From Eubacteriales bacterium (GTDB lineage Bacteria > Bacillota > Clostridia > Lachnospirales > Lachnospiraceae), in the NCBI GenBank assembly GCA_030524745.1, contig JAUNGC010000008.1:60210-124209 (forward strand): a stretch of DNA of 64,000 nt, given 5' to 3'. The translations under genes were made by a program, and so were the position numbers. Below are positions 1 to 8,153 of this stretch, in pieces; position 1 is the first letter of the stretch; each line of letters opens with the position of its first letter. Under the pieces are notes generated by a model, which was not told where the DNA came from, ran no database searches, and worked only from the letters and a program-made list of their open reading frames with translations.

Positions 1-594
1 AACCAGTATGAATCCTGGGCGCAGGTGACAATATTGGACAAAGGCAGCAACGGCGTTTTTGCGCAATTGGATTTCAATAATTCCATGGTTACTTTTGCAT
101 CGGACCGCTTCCTGGAAATTGAATTGATTACGGAAGCGGAAACTGGTTTGAAGGTGCCCAATTCCGCCATTATTAACAAGGAATTTTTCCTGGTCCCCAA
201 GGAATATGTGACAAAGGGAGGAAGTTCCGGCAGCAACGGGGTGCTTCTGGAGGTCGCCGGCAGCAACGGCTCTTTGACGACGGAATTTATCCCGACACAG
301 ATTTACCAGGAAACGGAGGAGGAGTATTATCTGGACAATTCCACGCTTTCCGTCGGCGATCATCTGATCATGCCGGATTCTTCCGAAAGCTTTACGATAT
401 CCAAAAGCGCCACTTTAATCGGCGTTTATAATATAAACAAAGGATATGCGGATTTTAAAGAAGTTCAGATTCTGGCCCAGAATGACGAATATGCGATCAT
501 CAAAGCCAATACCACCTACGGACTGAGCGTATATGATAATATCGTGTTAAACGCGCAGTCCATTGAAAATCTGGACGAATTGATTTATGAATGA
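1..594 (+). CDS. HlyD-type efflux adaptor, 3' end (partial)
   Basis: The reading frame is open from the first base, so this is the C-terminal end of a gene that begins before the window; about 197 residues are visible. The segment has short beta-rich stretches with Gly/Asn/Ser loops (SNGVFAQLDF, KVPNSAIINKEFFLVP), and KVPNSAI resembles the hairpin that closes the barrel in HlyD/RND-type periplasmic adaptor proteins. No membrane segment remains in this part. In related Clostridia a HlyD-like protein precedes yggS and sepF, which agrees with the position here. Its stop overlaps the upstream region of yggS, so the genes are probably co-transcribed. The adaptor call rests on weak sequence resemblance plus context; the transport partner is unknown. 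Confidence 0.6.
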   Translation, partial: NQYESWAQVTILDKGSNGVFAQLDFNNSMVTFASDRFLEIELITEAETGLKVPNSAIINKEFFLVPKEYVTKGGSSGSNGVLLEVAGSNGSLTTEFIPTQIYQETEEEYYLDNSTLSVGDHLIMPDSSESFTISKSATLIGVYNINKGYADFKEVQILAQNDEYAIIKANTTYGLSVYDNIVLNAQSIENLDELIYE

Positions 595-625
595 CAGCTT
601 TATGAATGGGAAGGAGAATGCGGGA

Positions 626-1324
626 ATGATTGCGGATAATCTGAAGACGGTGCAGAACAATATCAGGACTTCATTGGACAGGGCCGGACGCGGGCAAACG
701 GACGCCGCGCTGATTGCGGTGAGCAAAACGAAGCCTGTTTCCATGATTATGGAAGCTTACGCGCAGGGCATCCGGGATTTTGGAGAAAATAAGGTTCAGG
801 AGCTGGCGGAAAAGCAGGAACAGTTGCCGAAGGATATTCGCTGGCACATGATCGGGCATCTGCAGCGCAACAAGGTGAAATATCTGATCGGAAAAACGGC
901 TTTGATTCACAGCGTGGATTCCTACAGACTGGCCGAAGAAATCAGCAAAGAAGCCGCGAAAAAGAAGACGGACGTGGATATTCTCATTGAAGTCAACGTC
1001 GCGCAGGAAGAAAGCAAATTTGGTGTGAGCATGGAAGAAGCGCCTGATCTGGTGAAAAAAGCGGCCGGACTTCCTTTTATTCATATCAAAGGATTGATGA
1101 CAATTGCTCCAAATACCGAAAATCCGGAGGAAAACCGAAAATATTTCCAGTGTCTGAAACAATTATCTGTTGACATAACAAGTAAAAATGTTGATAATGT
1201 ATCTATGAATGTTTTGTCCATGGGAATGACCAATGATTACATGGTAGCCGTGGAGGAAGGTTCCACATATGTCAGGGTGGGCACCGGCATCTTCGGAGAG
1301 CGAAATTACGATGTTTCAATCTGA
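626..1324 (+). CDS. yggS: YggS family pyridoxal phosphate-binding protein
   Basis: This is a PLP-homeostasis protein of the YggS/PROSC (COG0325) family, an alanine-racemase-like barrel that binds PLP but has no known catalytic role. The AVSKTKP segment carries the PLP lysine. Other family marks are FGENKVQE, WHMIGHLQRNK, LMTIAP, LSMGMTNDY and the C-terminal phosphate-binding part VRVGTGIFGER. I chose the ATG at 626 because AAGGAG lies nine bases upstream; this gives 232 residues, the normal family length. An earlier in-frame ATG at 587 overlaps the previous gene and would add 13 residues. It lies in a division cluster directly before sepF. Confidence 0.93.
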   Translation: MIADNLKTVQNNIRTSLDRAGRGQTDAALIAVSKTKPVSMIMEAYAQGIRDFGENKVQELAEKQEQLPKDIRWHMIGHLQRNKVKYLIGKTALIHSVDSYRLAEEISKEAAKKKTDVDILIEVNVAQEESKFGVSMEEAPDLVKKAAGLPFIHIKGLMTIAPNTENPEENRKYFQCLKQLSVDITSKNVDNVSMNVLSMGMTNDYMVAVEEGSTYVRVGTGIFGERNYDVSI

Positions 1325-1346
1325 CTGAAAAAAGGAGTGTTTCATA

Positions 1347-1850
1347 ATGGGAGTTATGGATAAGTTTTTGAATTATATGAAACTGAACGATGAAGAAGAT
1401 GACGGATACTATGACGATGACTATTATGATGATGAAGACGACGCGCCGGTAGAGAAGAAGCCTAAAATCAAGAGCATTGCAAAGGCGGACTCTTATGAGG
1501 AGGAAGAACGCACCAGAAAGCCCGCTCCAAAGGTAACGCCGATGCGTCCTGCCAGAAAAGTCGGCATCGGCGGCATGGAAGTATGTGTGATTAAGCCTAC
1601 CAGTGTGGAAGATGCGAGAGAAATTACGGAAACACTGTTATCCAATCGCACCGTAGTGCTGAATATGGAAGGCCTGGATGTGGATATCGCACAGCGGATT
1701 ATCGATTTTACTTCCGGCTCCTGCTATGCGATCAGCGGCAATTTGCAGAAGATTTCTCATTTTATTTTTATTATCACACCGGCGAGCGTTGATATTTCCG
1801 GCGATTTTCAGGAGATTTTGAGCAGTTCCATGGGTGTGAAGGACATCTGA
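1347..1850 (+). CDS. sepF: Cell division protein SepF
   Basis: SepF is a cytoplasmic protein that binds the FtsZ C-terminus and tethers the Z-ring to the membrane; it takes the place of FtsA/ZipA functions in many Gram-positives. The 167-residue product shows the family layout: an N-terminal amphipathic stretch (MGVMDKFLNYMKL), an acidic Asp/Tyr-rich linker at about 15-35, and the compact SepF core at about 75-165 with VIKPTSVEDAREI, NRTVVLNMEGLD and FTSGSCYAISG. AAAAGGAG precedes the ATG. It follows yggS by 22 bases. A strong intrinsic terminator lies downstream, before aroB. Confidence 0.95.
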   Translation: MGVMDKFLNYMKLNDEEDDGYYDDDYYDDEDDAPVEKKPKIKSIAKADSYEEEERTRKPAPKVTPMRPARKVGIGGMEVCVIKPTSVEDAREITETLLSNRTVVLNMEGLDVDIAQRIIDFTSGSCYAISGNLQKISHFIFIITPASVDISGDFQEILSSSMGVKDI

Positions 1851-1920
1851 ACCAAAGAAATGATAACAGAGTGTGCGCACAGAACAGAAGCGTCGCAGGA
1901 TGCGGCTGTGCGCAGCGCGG

Positions 1921-1945
1921 GTGTGCGCGGTTGCGCACACTTTTT
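1921..1945 (+). terminator. Intrinsic terminator after sepF, possible attenuator
   Basis: A perfect 8-bp stem, GTGTGCGC (1921-1928) with GCGCACAC (1933-1940), has a four-base GGTT loop and is followed by TTTTT. A second copy of GTGTGCGC at 1871-1878 could pair with the same 3' arm instead, so two structures are possible. The hairpin ends only about 16 bases before the aroB start, so read-through could control aroB. Confidence 0.75.
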
Positions 1946-1960
1946 CTATGGGAGGTACTT

Positions 1961-3064
1961 ATGGCAGAACGAATGACGGTTTCCTATCAGAGAAAACCCT
2001 GCTATGATATTATATTTACAAACGGTTTTGAAGGTTTACGGGAAGAACTTGCAAAAGACGAATCCCTTCAAAACAGGAAAATCTGCATTGTGACGGACAG
2101 CAACGTGGAACCGCTTTATGCGCAGGCGGTCAGGGAAATCATTTCTCCCTGCGTGAAAGCCTGTGAGATTTTTACTTTCCCGGCGGGAGAGGAGAATAAA
2201 AATCTTCAGACCGTGCAGTCTCTGTACGCTTTTTTGATAGAACGACATTTTGACCGAAAAGATATGCTGGCGGCGCTGGGAGGCGGCGTGGTCGGCGATC
2301 TGACCGGATTTGCAGCGGCTACTTATCTGAGGGGCGTGGACTTTATACAGATTCCAACGACGCTGCTCGCACAGGTGGATTCCAGCATCGGCGGCAAAAC
2401 CGGCGTGGACTTTGACGCCTATAAGAACATGGTGGGCGCCTTTTATATGCCGAAACTCGTATATATGAATCTGGACACCCTTCAAACGCTGGAAGCGCGG
2501 CAGTTTTTTAACGGTTTTGCAGAAGTCATGAAACATGGTCTGATTAAAGACAGTAAATTTTATGAATGGCTGATCTCCAATATGTATGAAATCTGCGATC
2601 GGGAGCCTGCCACTATGCTGGAACTGGTGAAGAGAAGCTGCGAAATCAAGCGCAGCGTAGTGGAAAAGGACCCTACGGAACAAGGTGAGCGGGCGCTCCT
2701 GAATTTTGGCCATACGATCGGACATGCCATTGAGAAAAACAGCAATTTCACGCTGATGCACGGAGAATGCGTGGCGCTGGGCTGTGTTGCGGCCGCGTTT
2801 ATCTCCTGGAAAAGGGAACTCATTGAGATGGAAGAGTATTATGAAATCCGCGATATGTTTGTCCCCTTTAATCTGCCGATATCCATGGAAGATCTGGATG
2901 TGGAGCGGATTGTGGAACTGACCAGATCCGATAAGAAAATGAAAAGCGGCCAGATCCGTTTCGTTCTTCTCACCAAAATCGGGAAAGCGGTACTGGATGA
3001 CACCGTGACAGAGGAAGAGATGAAAGCGGCCGTGGAAGAACTGAATTTCAGGGAAGAGGATTGA
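1961..3064 (+). CDS. aroB: 3-dehydroquinate synthase
   Basis: AroB converts DAHP to 3-dehydroquinate, the second step of the shikimate pathway, using NAD and a divalent metal. The 367-residue protein carries the NAD/phosphate-binding glycine stretch GGGVVGDLTGF at about 107-117, QIPTTLLAQVDSSIGGKTGV, and the metal-ligand segments FAEVMKHG, GHTIGHAIE and LMHGECVALG. I chose the ATG at 1961 because GGGAGG stands just upstream and the open frame before it runs through the terminator hairpin. lspA follows with two bases between, suggesting co-transcription although the functions differ. No other shikimate genes are near. Confidence 0.96.
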   Translation: MAERMTVSYQRKPCYDIIFTNGFEGLREELAKDESLQNRKICIVTDSNVEPLYAQAVREIISPCVKACEIFTFPAGEENKNLQTVQSLYAFLIERHFDRKDMLAALGGGVVGDLTGFAAATYLRGVDFIQIPTTLLAQVDSSIGGKTGVDFDAYKNMVGAFYMPKLVYMNLDTLQTLEARQFFNGFAEVMKHGLIKDSKFYEWLISNMYEICDREPATMLELVKRSCEIKRSVVEKDPTEQGERALLNFGHTIGHAIEKNSNFTLMHGECVALGCVAAAFISWKRELIEMEEYYEIRDMFVPFNLPISMEDLDVERIVELTRSDKKMKSGQIRFVLLTKIGKAVLDDTVTEEEMKAAVEELNFREED

Positions 3065-3066
3065 AC

Positions 3067-3588
3067 ATGGCATTAAAGCGGAAGAAAATGTTTTTACTCG
3101 ATCTTTTTATTGCGCTGCTTGGCCTTGCGCTGGATCAGTTTACGAAATGGCTGGCGGTATTTTATTTAAAGGATCAGGTTCCGATCGTGCTGATCCCCGG
3201 CGTGTTGGAACTCAGATATCTGGAAAACAGAGGGGCGGCCTTCGGCGTCCTGCAGAATCAGAAGATATTTTTTGTTATCATGACCTGCCTTGTTCTGATT
3301 TTCTGTCTCTATGCGCTGTGGAGAATGCCCGATGAAAAAAAATACAGACTGCTGCATATCATGGGCGGCATTCTGATCGCCGGAGCGCTGGGCAATTTTA
3401 TGGACCGGCTTCGGCTGGATTATGTGGTGGACTTTATTTATATCAGTCTCATTGACTTTCCGATTTTCAATGTGGCGGATATGTATGTATCCTTCATATG
3501 TGTGCTTGGATTGATTCTGGTCTTTTTCGGACGTTTCGGTGAAGAAGATTTCAGTTTCCTCAAGCTGAAAAAGAAGCAGGCGGTCTGA
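3067..3588 (+). CDS. lspA: Lipoprotein signal peptidase (SPase II)
   Basis: This membrane aspartyl protease cleaves the signal peptide of diacylglyceryl-prolipoproteins. The 173-residue protein has four predicted membrane helices, and the two catalytic aspartates lie in GALGNFMDRL and FNVADMYV. ENRGAAFG is the usual family motif. The ATG at 3067 is preferred over a TTG six bases earlier; GGAAGAGGA upstream serves as ribosome site. The gene starts right after the aroB stop and ends two bases before the pseudouridine synthase gene, the usual lspA-rluD pairing of Firmicutes. Likely clients in this window are the lipoproteins DctP, the ABC binding protein and the protein at 46478-47239. Confidence 0.96.
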   Translation: MALKRKKMFLLDLFIALLGLALDQFTKWLAVFYLKDQVPIVLIPGVLELRYLENRGAAFGVLQNQKIFFVIMTCLVLIFCLYALWRMPDEKKYRLLHIMGGILIAGALGNFMDRLRLDYVVDFIYISLIDFPIFNVADMYVSFICVLGLILVFFGRFGEEDFSFLKLKKKQAV

Positions 3589-3590
3589 GT

Positions 3591-4511
3591 ATGGAACTGT
3601 TTCGTTTTCAGATAACAGAAGAGCAGGAAGAGGAAAGAATCGATAAGTGTATTGCGGCGCTTATCGATTCTTTGTCGCGTTCTTTTATTCAGAAAATGAT
3701 AAAAGAAGGCAGAGTCAGCGTGAACGGACAGCCTGTAAAGGCAAACTACCGCGTCCGGACGGATGATGATATTTCCTTTGAATTGCCAAAAGCGCAGGAA
3801 CCGGACATTGAGCCGCAGGACATTCCCCTGGATATTTTGTTTGAGGACGACGACGTGCTGGTGGTCAACAAACCGAAAGGAATGGTGGTGCATCCCGCCG
3901 CCGGACATTACAGCAATACGCTGGTGAACGCAGTCCTCTTTCATTGCAGGGGAAAGCTTTCGGGAATCAACGGCGTAATGCGTCCGGGAATCGTGCACCG
4001 GATTGATAAGGATACCACGGGTTCCGTGATTGTCTGTAAAAACGACGCGGCTCATCAATCGATAGCCCGCCAGCTTAAGGAACATTCCATCGTGCGGCGT
4101 TACCGGGCTATCGTGCACGGCGTGCTCAAAGAGGAGGAAGGCTGTGTGGACGCGCCCATCGGCAGAGATCCGTCCGACCGAAAAAAAATGGCGGTCAATT
4201 TAAAGAACGGGAAAAATGCCGTGACGCATTACCATGTATTACAGCGTTTTGCTTCTTATACCTATATTGAGTGCCGGCTGGAAACCGGCAGAACGCATCA
4301 GATCCGCGTCCATATGGCGTCTATCGGGCATCCGCTTTTGGGGGATAACGTATATGGTCCCAGAAAGTGTCCGATTTCTTCTCTGGAAGGGCAGACGCTC
4401 CATGCCATGACATTGGGCTTTCTCCATCCCACCACCGGAGAATACGTGGAAACGACCGCTCCGTTGCCGGATTATTTTATAAAAATTTTAGAGAACTTTA
4501 TAAAAAATTGA
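3591..4511 (+). CDS. RluA/RluD family 23S rRNA pseudouridine synthase
   Basis: The enzyme isomerises uridine to pseudouridine, probably in 23S rRNA as for RluD/YlyB. The 306-residue product has an N-terminal S4 RNA-binding domain (about 12-75, DKCIAALIDSLSRSFIQKMI) and the catalytic domain with the active-site aspartate in HRIDKDTTG at about residue 138. VVNKPKGMVVHPAAGH and ETGRTHQIRVHMASIGHPLLGD are also family signatures. It follows lspA with two bases between, as in many Firmicutes. The exact target uridines cannot be told from sequence, so no symbol is given. Its stop codon lies inside the -35 element of the next promoter. Confidence 0.94.
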   Translation: MELFRFQITEEQEEERIDKCIAALIDSLSRSFIQKMIKEGRVSVNGQPVKANYRVRTDDDISFELPKAQEPDIEPQDIPLDILFEDDDVLVVNKPKGMVVHPAAGHYSNTLVNAVLFHCRGKLSGINGVMRPGIVHRIDKDTTGSVIVCKNDAAHQSIARQLKEHSIVRRYRAIVHGVLKEEEGCVDAPIGRDPSDRKKMAVNLKNGKNAVTHYHVLQRFASYTYIECRLETGRTHQIRVHMASIGHPLLGDNVYGPRKCPISSLEGQTLHAMTLGFLHPTTGEYVETTAPLPDYFIKILENFIKN

Positions 4512-4536
4512 CTTTTCTCCTTCAACGTGCTATAAT
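4508..4536 (+). promoter_or_regulatory. Strong sigma-A promoter for the 4617-5515 gene pair
   Basis: TTGACT (4508-4513) and a perfect TATAAT (4531-4536) are separated by exactly 17 bases. The -35 overlaps the stop of the pseudouridine synthase gene. A transcript starting near 4543 would carry a perfect hairpin GTTCAGCC/GGCTGAAC (4566-4573 with 4577-4584) in its leader, about 30 bases before the next start codon. Confidence 0.82.
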
Positions 4537-4616
4537 TATAAAAATTTTGGCAATTAATTGTAGCGGTTCAGCCGTCGGCTGAACTGTTTGATCTGCTTTT
4601 TAAGGATATATTGACT

Positions 4617-5018
4617 ATGAGATTTTACCCGCTGGGTCAGGAAGAACGTGAACCCGATCAGTTAAAAAATGAATATCAGACAGCCAGAGAAGTAGGAAAA
4701 ATACGTTTGGGATCGGACTTTTTCTTTTTCCGGAGCGGATTGAAAACATACTATATCCGCTATGCCGATGTGAAAAGATGTTTCCGGCGCGTTATGATGG
4801 TTCCGGCAAAGCTTTGCTGCGGCAAGGGAGATCTACCGGTGGAAAATCTCGTGATCTGTGATGCGGATAAGGAACTGGCTCAGATACAGCTTCCGGGCAC
4901 AAGGGCCGCTAAGATTCTCATGGAAGAGTTAAAAGGATTGATGCCGGAAGCAAAATTCTGCCCGCCTGACAAGGAAACGCAGGACGAGAATAACCGTACA
5001 GAGGTCCAGGATTCATGA
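4617..5018 (+). CDS. Conserved hypothetical protein, PH-like fold possible
   Basis: I do not recognise a named family. The 133-residue product has no membrane segment or signal peptide. Its core (about 25-105: IRLGSDFFFFRSG, YYIRYADVKRCFRR, LVICDADKELAQIQLPG) alternates beta-like stretches and ends in a helix (AAKILMEELKGLM), which resembles the pattern of bacterial PH-like domains; this is inference. The ATG at 4617 is preferred over an in-frame TTG at 4611, with AAGGA ten bases upstream. Its stop overlaps the next start by four bases (ATGA), so the two small genes are translationally coupled and share the promoter at 4508. Confidence 0.7.
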   Translation: MRFYPLGQEEREPDQLKNEYQTAREVGKIRLGSDFFFFRSGLKTYYIRYADVKRCFRRVMMVPAKLCCGKGDLPVENLVICDADKELAQIQLPGTRAAKILMEELKGLMPEAKFCPPDKETQDENNRTEVQDS

Positions 5019-5515
5019 ATGCAGCAAATATGACCGATCGGATTTTGAAATCCTACGAAAGTTATTATGATATCAGGAAGGAAGACGTCTGCCCCCCTTT
5101 TGTGGCGGAAGCGGTTTTTCATTCCCACAACGAACAGTACATATTCCTCAAAAGCGCGAAATTATCGGAACAGGATTCCAATGAATTTGTTTTCTTTGCA
5201 AATGAAGATACGCTGGATGCGGACAGGATCCGCCTGCTGGATCAGACGGCGTGGCAGGAGGGACTTTCCCGCGTTACGCCGCACAGGAATCACAGAAATT
5301 CGGACATTACGCTTGTTGTTATTGCGGAAACCGTTTCAAAGGAAGCCGTTTCCTGCATCAAAAAGCTTCATCACTACCAAAGCTATCGATTCGGACTTCA
5401 GGGATGGAGCAATTACCGCGTTATTGTGCTGGAAACTTCCACCGGTTCCCTGACTTACAACCGCCAGGGTCGGGAACTGCGGAAATTATACCAGAGAATA
5501 AATAAACAAAAATGA
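5015..5515 (+). CDS. Hypothetical protein, soluble, 166 aa
   Basis: No family is recognised. The product is soluble-looking with mixed alpha/beta composition (QYIFLKSAKLSE, SDITLVVIAETVSKEAVSCIKKL, NYRVIVLETSTGSL) and a basic C-terminus. The segment NSDITLVVIAE followed by a helix resembles a Rossmann-like beta-alpha unit, but no catalytic motif is visible. The start overlaps the preceding stop (ATGA), and 25 bases separate it from cstA, so the pair may be co-transcribed with cstA. Any role in the same process as its upstream partner is inferred only from this coupling. Confidence 0.7.
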   Translation: MNAANMTDRILKSYESYYDIRKEDVCPPFVAEAVFHSHNEQYIFLKSAKLSEQDSNEFVFFANEDTLDADRIRLLDQTAWQEGLSRVTPHRNHRNSDITLVVIAETVSKEAVSCIKKLHHYQSYRFGLQGWSNYRVIVLETSTGSLTYNRQGRELRKLYQRINKQK

Positions 5516-5540
5516 AAAACATAAGGGAGATGAGTTATCT

Positions 5541-7244
5541 ATGAGCGCAATTTTAATTATCCTTGCAGCAATTGTATTGCTGATTATAGGTTATGTGTTC
5601 TACGGCAATTGGCTCGCAAAACAGTGGGGGATTGACCCTGACAGAAAAACACCGGCTATCGAAATGGAAGACGGCGTAGACTATGTCGCTGCAAAACCGG
5701 CGGTATTGATGGGACACCATTTTTCATCTATCGCAGGCGCAGGCCCGATTAACGGACCGATTCAGGCATCTGTATTCGGATGGTTGCCCGTATTTTTATG
5801 GTGCGTCATCGGCGGTATCTTTTTCGGCGGTCTGCAGGACTTCGGTTCTTTGTTTGCATCCATTCGTCACGGCGGTAAATCTGTCGGCGAAATCATCAAA
5901 GATTCCATGGGCGAAAAGGCGCAGAAGCTGTTCACCATTTTCGCATTGCTGGTACTGCTGCTTGTTATTGCTTCCTTTGTAAACGTCGTGGCAGGTACGT
6001 TCTTTACGGCGGAAGGATCTTTCGGACTCACAACCAGCCCGACCGGTAATCAGACGACGGCGATGATTTCCCTGCTGTTCATTGTTCTGGCTATCGTTTA
6101 CGGCATTCTTACCAACCGTATGGGACTGCAGGTTCTACCTGCAACGATTATCGGTATCGTCTGCATCGTTCTGATGATCGTGTTTGGTCTGAACGTTGGT
6201 TTCTCCATGGGACGTGTTGGCTGGATCGTATTCATCGGCGCTTATATCATTGTCGCTTCACTGGTTCCCGTGTGGATTCTGCTGCAGCCTCGTGATTACC
6301 TGTCCAGTTTCCTTCTTTATGCAATGATGGCAGTTGCAATTGTCGGTATCTTTTTCTCTGCATTCGCAGGAACCGCTACTTTTGCAATGCCCGCATTTAC
6401 CGGCTGGTCCACAAAGATCGGCACGCTGTTCCCCGCGCTGTTCATCACAGTAGCCTGCGGCGCATGCTCCGGTTTCCACAGTCTGATTGCAACAGGTACT
6501 TCTTCCAAACAGCTTGCAAATGAAAAAGATGCGAAGCCCATCGGTTATGGCTCCATGCTGATTGAATCCGCTTTGGGCATTATTTCGCTGATCGCAGTTG
6601 GTATGGTATATTCCAAGTATCTCAATGGCGAATTCGGTTCTCCTTCCGCAGCGTTTGCAGGCGGTATCGCACTCATGTTCGGCACTGAGACTTCCACTGT
6701 ATACGGCGTTATTTATGCGTTGCTGACCCTGGCCGTATCTGTATTTGCTCTGACAAGTCTGGATACCGGTACCCGTCTGAGCCGTTTCATGTTCTCCGAA
6801 TTATTCTTAAAGAAGGATGAGATGACATGGAAGGATGCGAAGGGCGTTCGCAAAGTTCTTGCACATCCGTTGTTCGGCACAACCTTCATGGTAGTGATTG
6901 GATGTATTCTGGGCGGACTGAGCCTCAGCCAGATCTGGGGATTGTTCGGCGCAGCAAACCAGTTACTTGCAGGTATCGCTCTGATGGCAGTTGCCGCATG
7001 GCTCGGCAATGCGGGCAAGAACAATAAAATGTTCTTCATTCCGATGATCTTCATGCTCGCTGCTACATTGACAAGTCTGTGCATGACTATCGTTGCAAAG
7101 ATCAAAATGATCGGCGGCGGCACGGCTGCATGGGGCGACTGGTTCCAGTTACTGTTTGCGGCTGCTATGGTTATTCTGGCTGTAATCCTTGTTATCGAGG
7201 GAATTCAGACATTTACCGCTGCTTCCAAAAAGCAGAAGAAATAA
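5541..7244 (+). CDS. cstA: CstA family peptide/pyruvate transporter
   Basis: Carbon starvation protein A family members are multi-helix inner-membrane carriers linked to peptide uptake (CstA) or pyruvate uptake (BtsT). This 567-residue protein has about 14-16 hydrophobic helices and the family signature GHHFSSIAGAGPINGPI near residue 58, followed by FGGLQDFGSLFASIRHGG. The length is shorter than E. coli CstA (about 700) and typical of Clostridia. AAGGGAGATGAG precedes the ATG. It ends at a clear intrinsic terminator. The substrate is not readable from the sequence; pyruvate and short peptides are the known choices. Confidence 0.93.
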   Translation: MSAILIILAAIVLLIIGYVFYGNWLAKQWGIDPDRKTPAIEMEDGVDYVAAKPAVLMGHHFSSIAGAGPINGPIQASVFGWLPVFLWCVIGGIFFGGLQDFGSLFASIRHGGKSVGEIIKDSMGEKAQKLFTIFALLVLLLVIASFVNVVAGTFFTAEGSFGLTTSPTGNQTTAMISLLFIVLAIVYGILTNRMGLQVLPATIIGIVCIVLMIVFGLNVGFSMGRVGWIVFIGAYIIVASLVPVWILLQPRDYLSSFLLYAMMAVAIVGIFFSAFAGTATFAMPAFTGWSTKIGTLFPALFITVACGACSGFHSLIATGTSSKQLANEKDAKPIGYGSMLIESALGIISLIAVGMVYSKYLNGEFGSPSAAFAGGIALMFGTETSTVYGVIYALLTLAVSVFALTSLDTGTRLSRFMFSELFLKKDEMTWKDAKGVRKVLAHPLFGTTFMVVIGCILGGLSLSQIWGLFGAANQLLAGIALMAVAAWLGNAGKNNKMFFIPMIFMLAATLTSLCMTIVAKIKMIGGGTAAWGDWFQLLFAAAMVILAVILVIEGIQTFTAASKKQKK

Positions 7245-7290
7245 ATCTTTAAATTGGCGGATTTTAAAGATGTTATCCAAACAGGAAAAG

Positions 7291-7319
7291 ACGGGGAGCC
7301 GATGAGGCGCCCCGTTTTT
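7291..7319 (+). terminator. Intrinsic terminator after cstA
   Basis: ACGGGG (7291-7296) pairs with CCCCGT (7310-7315); an inner GCC/GGC extends the stem past one mismatch, and a T-run follows. It closes the cstA transcript before the rplU promoter. Confidence 0.85.
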
Positions 7320-7356
7320 AAATCACAGAATTTTCCCGGAATTTTGTTTGTTTTTC

Positions 7357-7385
7357 TTGACAAAACAGGGGACGGATGCTAAGAT
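7357..7385 (+). promoter_or_regulatory. rplU operon promoter
   Basis: A consensus TTGACA (7357-7362) is followed 17 bases later by TAAGAT (7380-7385), with a TG one base before the -10 (extended -10). It lies just upstream of the L21 leader and is the obvious promoter for rplU-prp-rpmA. Confidence 0.85.
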
Positions 7386-7387
7386 TT

Positions 7388-7486
7388 ATGAGTATGCCGC
7401 ATAACGAGGTATAAGTACGCCCATTGGCGTCACCGCAGTTAGCGAGTAACGTTAATTCATTTAACGCTTTGATAGGAGGTGTCCTA
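7388..7486 (+). promoter_or_regulatory. Ribosomal protein L21 leader (autoregulatory RNA)
   Basis: The untranslated stretch between the promoter and rplU contains the conserved-looking pieces of the Firmicutes L21 leader RNA: GAGTATGCCGCATAACGAGG, TAAGTACGCCCATTGGCGTC and CACCGCAGTTAGCGAGTAAC, then the ribosome site AGGAGGT. Such leaders are thought to be bound by L21 to limit its own synthesis. The call is by recognition of these pieces and position, not by a covariance search. Confidence 0.8.
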
Positions 7487-7487
7487 G

Positions 7488-7793
7488 ATGTACGCAATTA
7501 TTGCAACAGGTGGCAAACAGTACAAAGTAGCTGAAGGCGATGTGCTCAAGGTAGAAAAACTCGGCGCAGAAGCTGGTGAGACTGTTACATTCGACCAGGT
7601 AATCGCAGTGAGCGATAACGGCCTGAAGGTTGGCGCTGACGTAGCAAACGCAACTGTTACAGCAACAGTCGTTGGCGAAGGCAAAGGCAAGAAGGTAATC
7701 GTTTACAAGTATAAGAGAAAGACCGGTTACCACAAGAAGAATGGTCATAGACAAGCATACACTCAGGTTAAGATTGAAAAGATCAACGGCTAA
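7488..7793 (+). CDS. rplU: 50S ribosomal protein L21
   Basis: L21 binds 23S rRNA in the large subunit. The 101-residue product matches the family over its full length, with [14 protein letters not shown] at the N-terminus and [22 protein letters not shown] near the C-terminus (quoted here in part: [17 protein letters not shown]). AGGAGGT stands nine bases before the ATG. It is the first gene of the conserved rplU-prp-rpmA order. The leader at 7388-7486 probably senses L21 itself. Confidence 0.98.
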   Translation: MYAIIATGGKQYKVAEGDVLKVEKLGAEAGETVTFDQVIAVSDNGLKVGADVANATVTATVVGEGKGKKVIVYKYKRKTGYHKKNGHRQAYTQVKIEKING

Positions 7794-7820
7794 TATCGCT
7801 TTGGTTTTTCGGTATGTGTT

Positions 7821-8150
7821 ATGACTACAGTTTTATTGAAGAAGACGAAGAACGGCCGGTATACAGGGTTCACCTGTACGGGACATGCAGGCTATGCGGA
7901 AAGCGGTTCTGATATTGTCTGCAGCGCAATATCCGTTCTGGTAATCAATACCATCAATGCGATAGAGATTTTCGCTGAAGAAGAGATGGAAGTGATCACC
8001 GGAGAGGAAGACGGCGTAATTGATGTTACTTTTATCCATCCTGTCAATGAGAAAACAAAACTTCTCATGGATACCATGGCGCTTGGTCTTGAAAACATTG
8101 AAAAGCAGTACGGTAAAATGTACTTGAAACTGAAATTCGAGGAGGTGTAA
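7821..8150 (+). CDS. prp: Ribosomal-processing cysteine protease Prp
   Basis: Prp cuts the N-terminal extension off ribosomal protein L27 so that L27 can function at the peptidyl-transferase centre. The 109-residue protein has the catalytic pair at its conserved spots: His22 in TGHAGYAESG and Cys34 in SDIVCSAIS, the same numbers reported for the Staphylococcus enzyme. It sits between rplU and rpmA, as in all genomes with extended L27. The ribosome site is weak. The substrate is encoded by the next gene, three bases downstream. Confidence 0.96.
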   Translation: MTTVLLKKTKNGRYTGFTCTGHAGYAESGSDIVCSAISVLVINTINAIEIFAEEEMEVITGEEDGVIDVTFIHPVNEKTKLLMDTMALGLENIEKQYGKMYLKLKFEEV

Positions 8151-8153
8151 CAA

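Noticed and set aside
1871-1960. Extended N-terminus for AroB starting at 1871
   Set aside because: The extra residues are Cys/Arg-rich and encoded by the terminator hairpin; the ribosome site points to 1961.
2036-3073. A 345-codon minus-strand frame opposite aroB
   Set aside because: Pure shadow of aroB with Phe/His-rich composition and no start signals.
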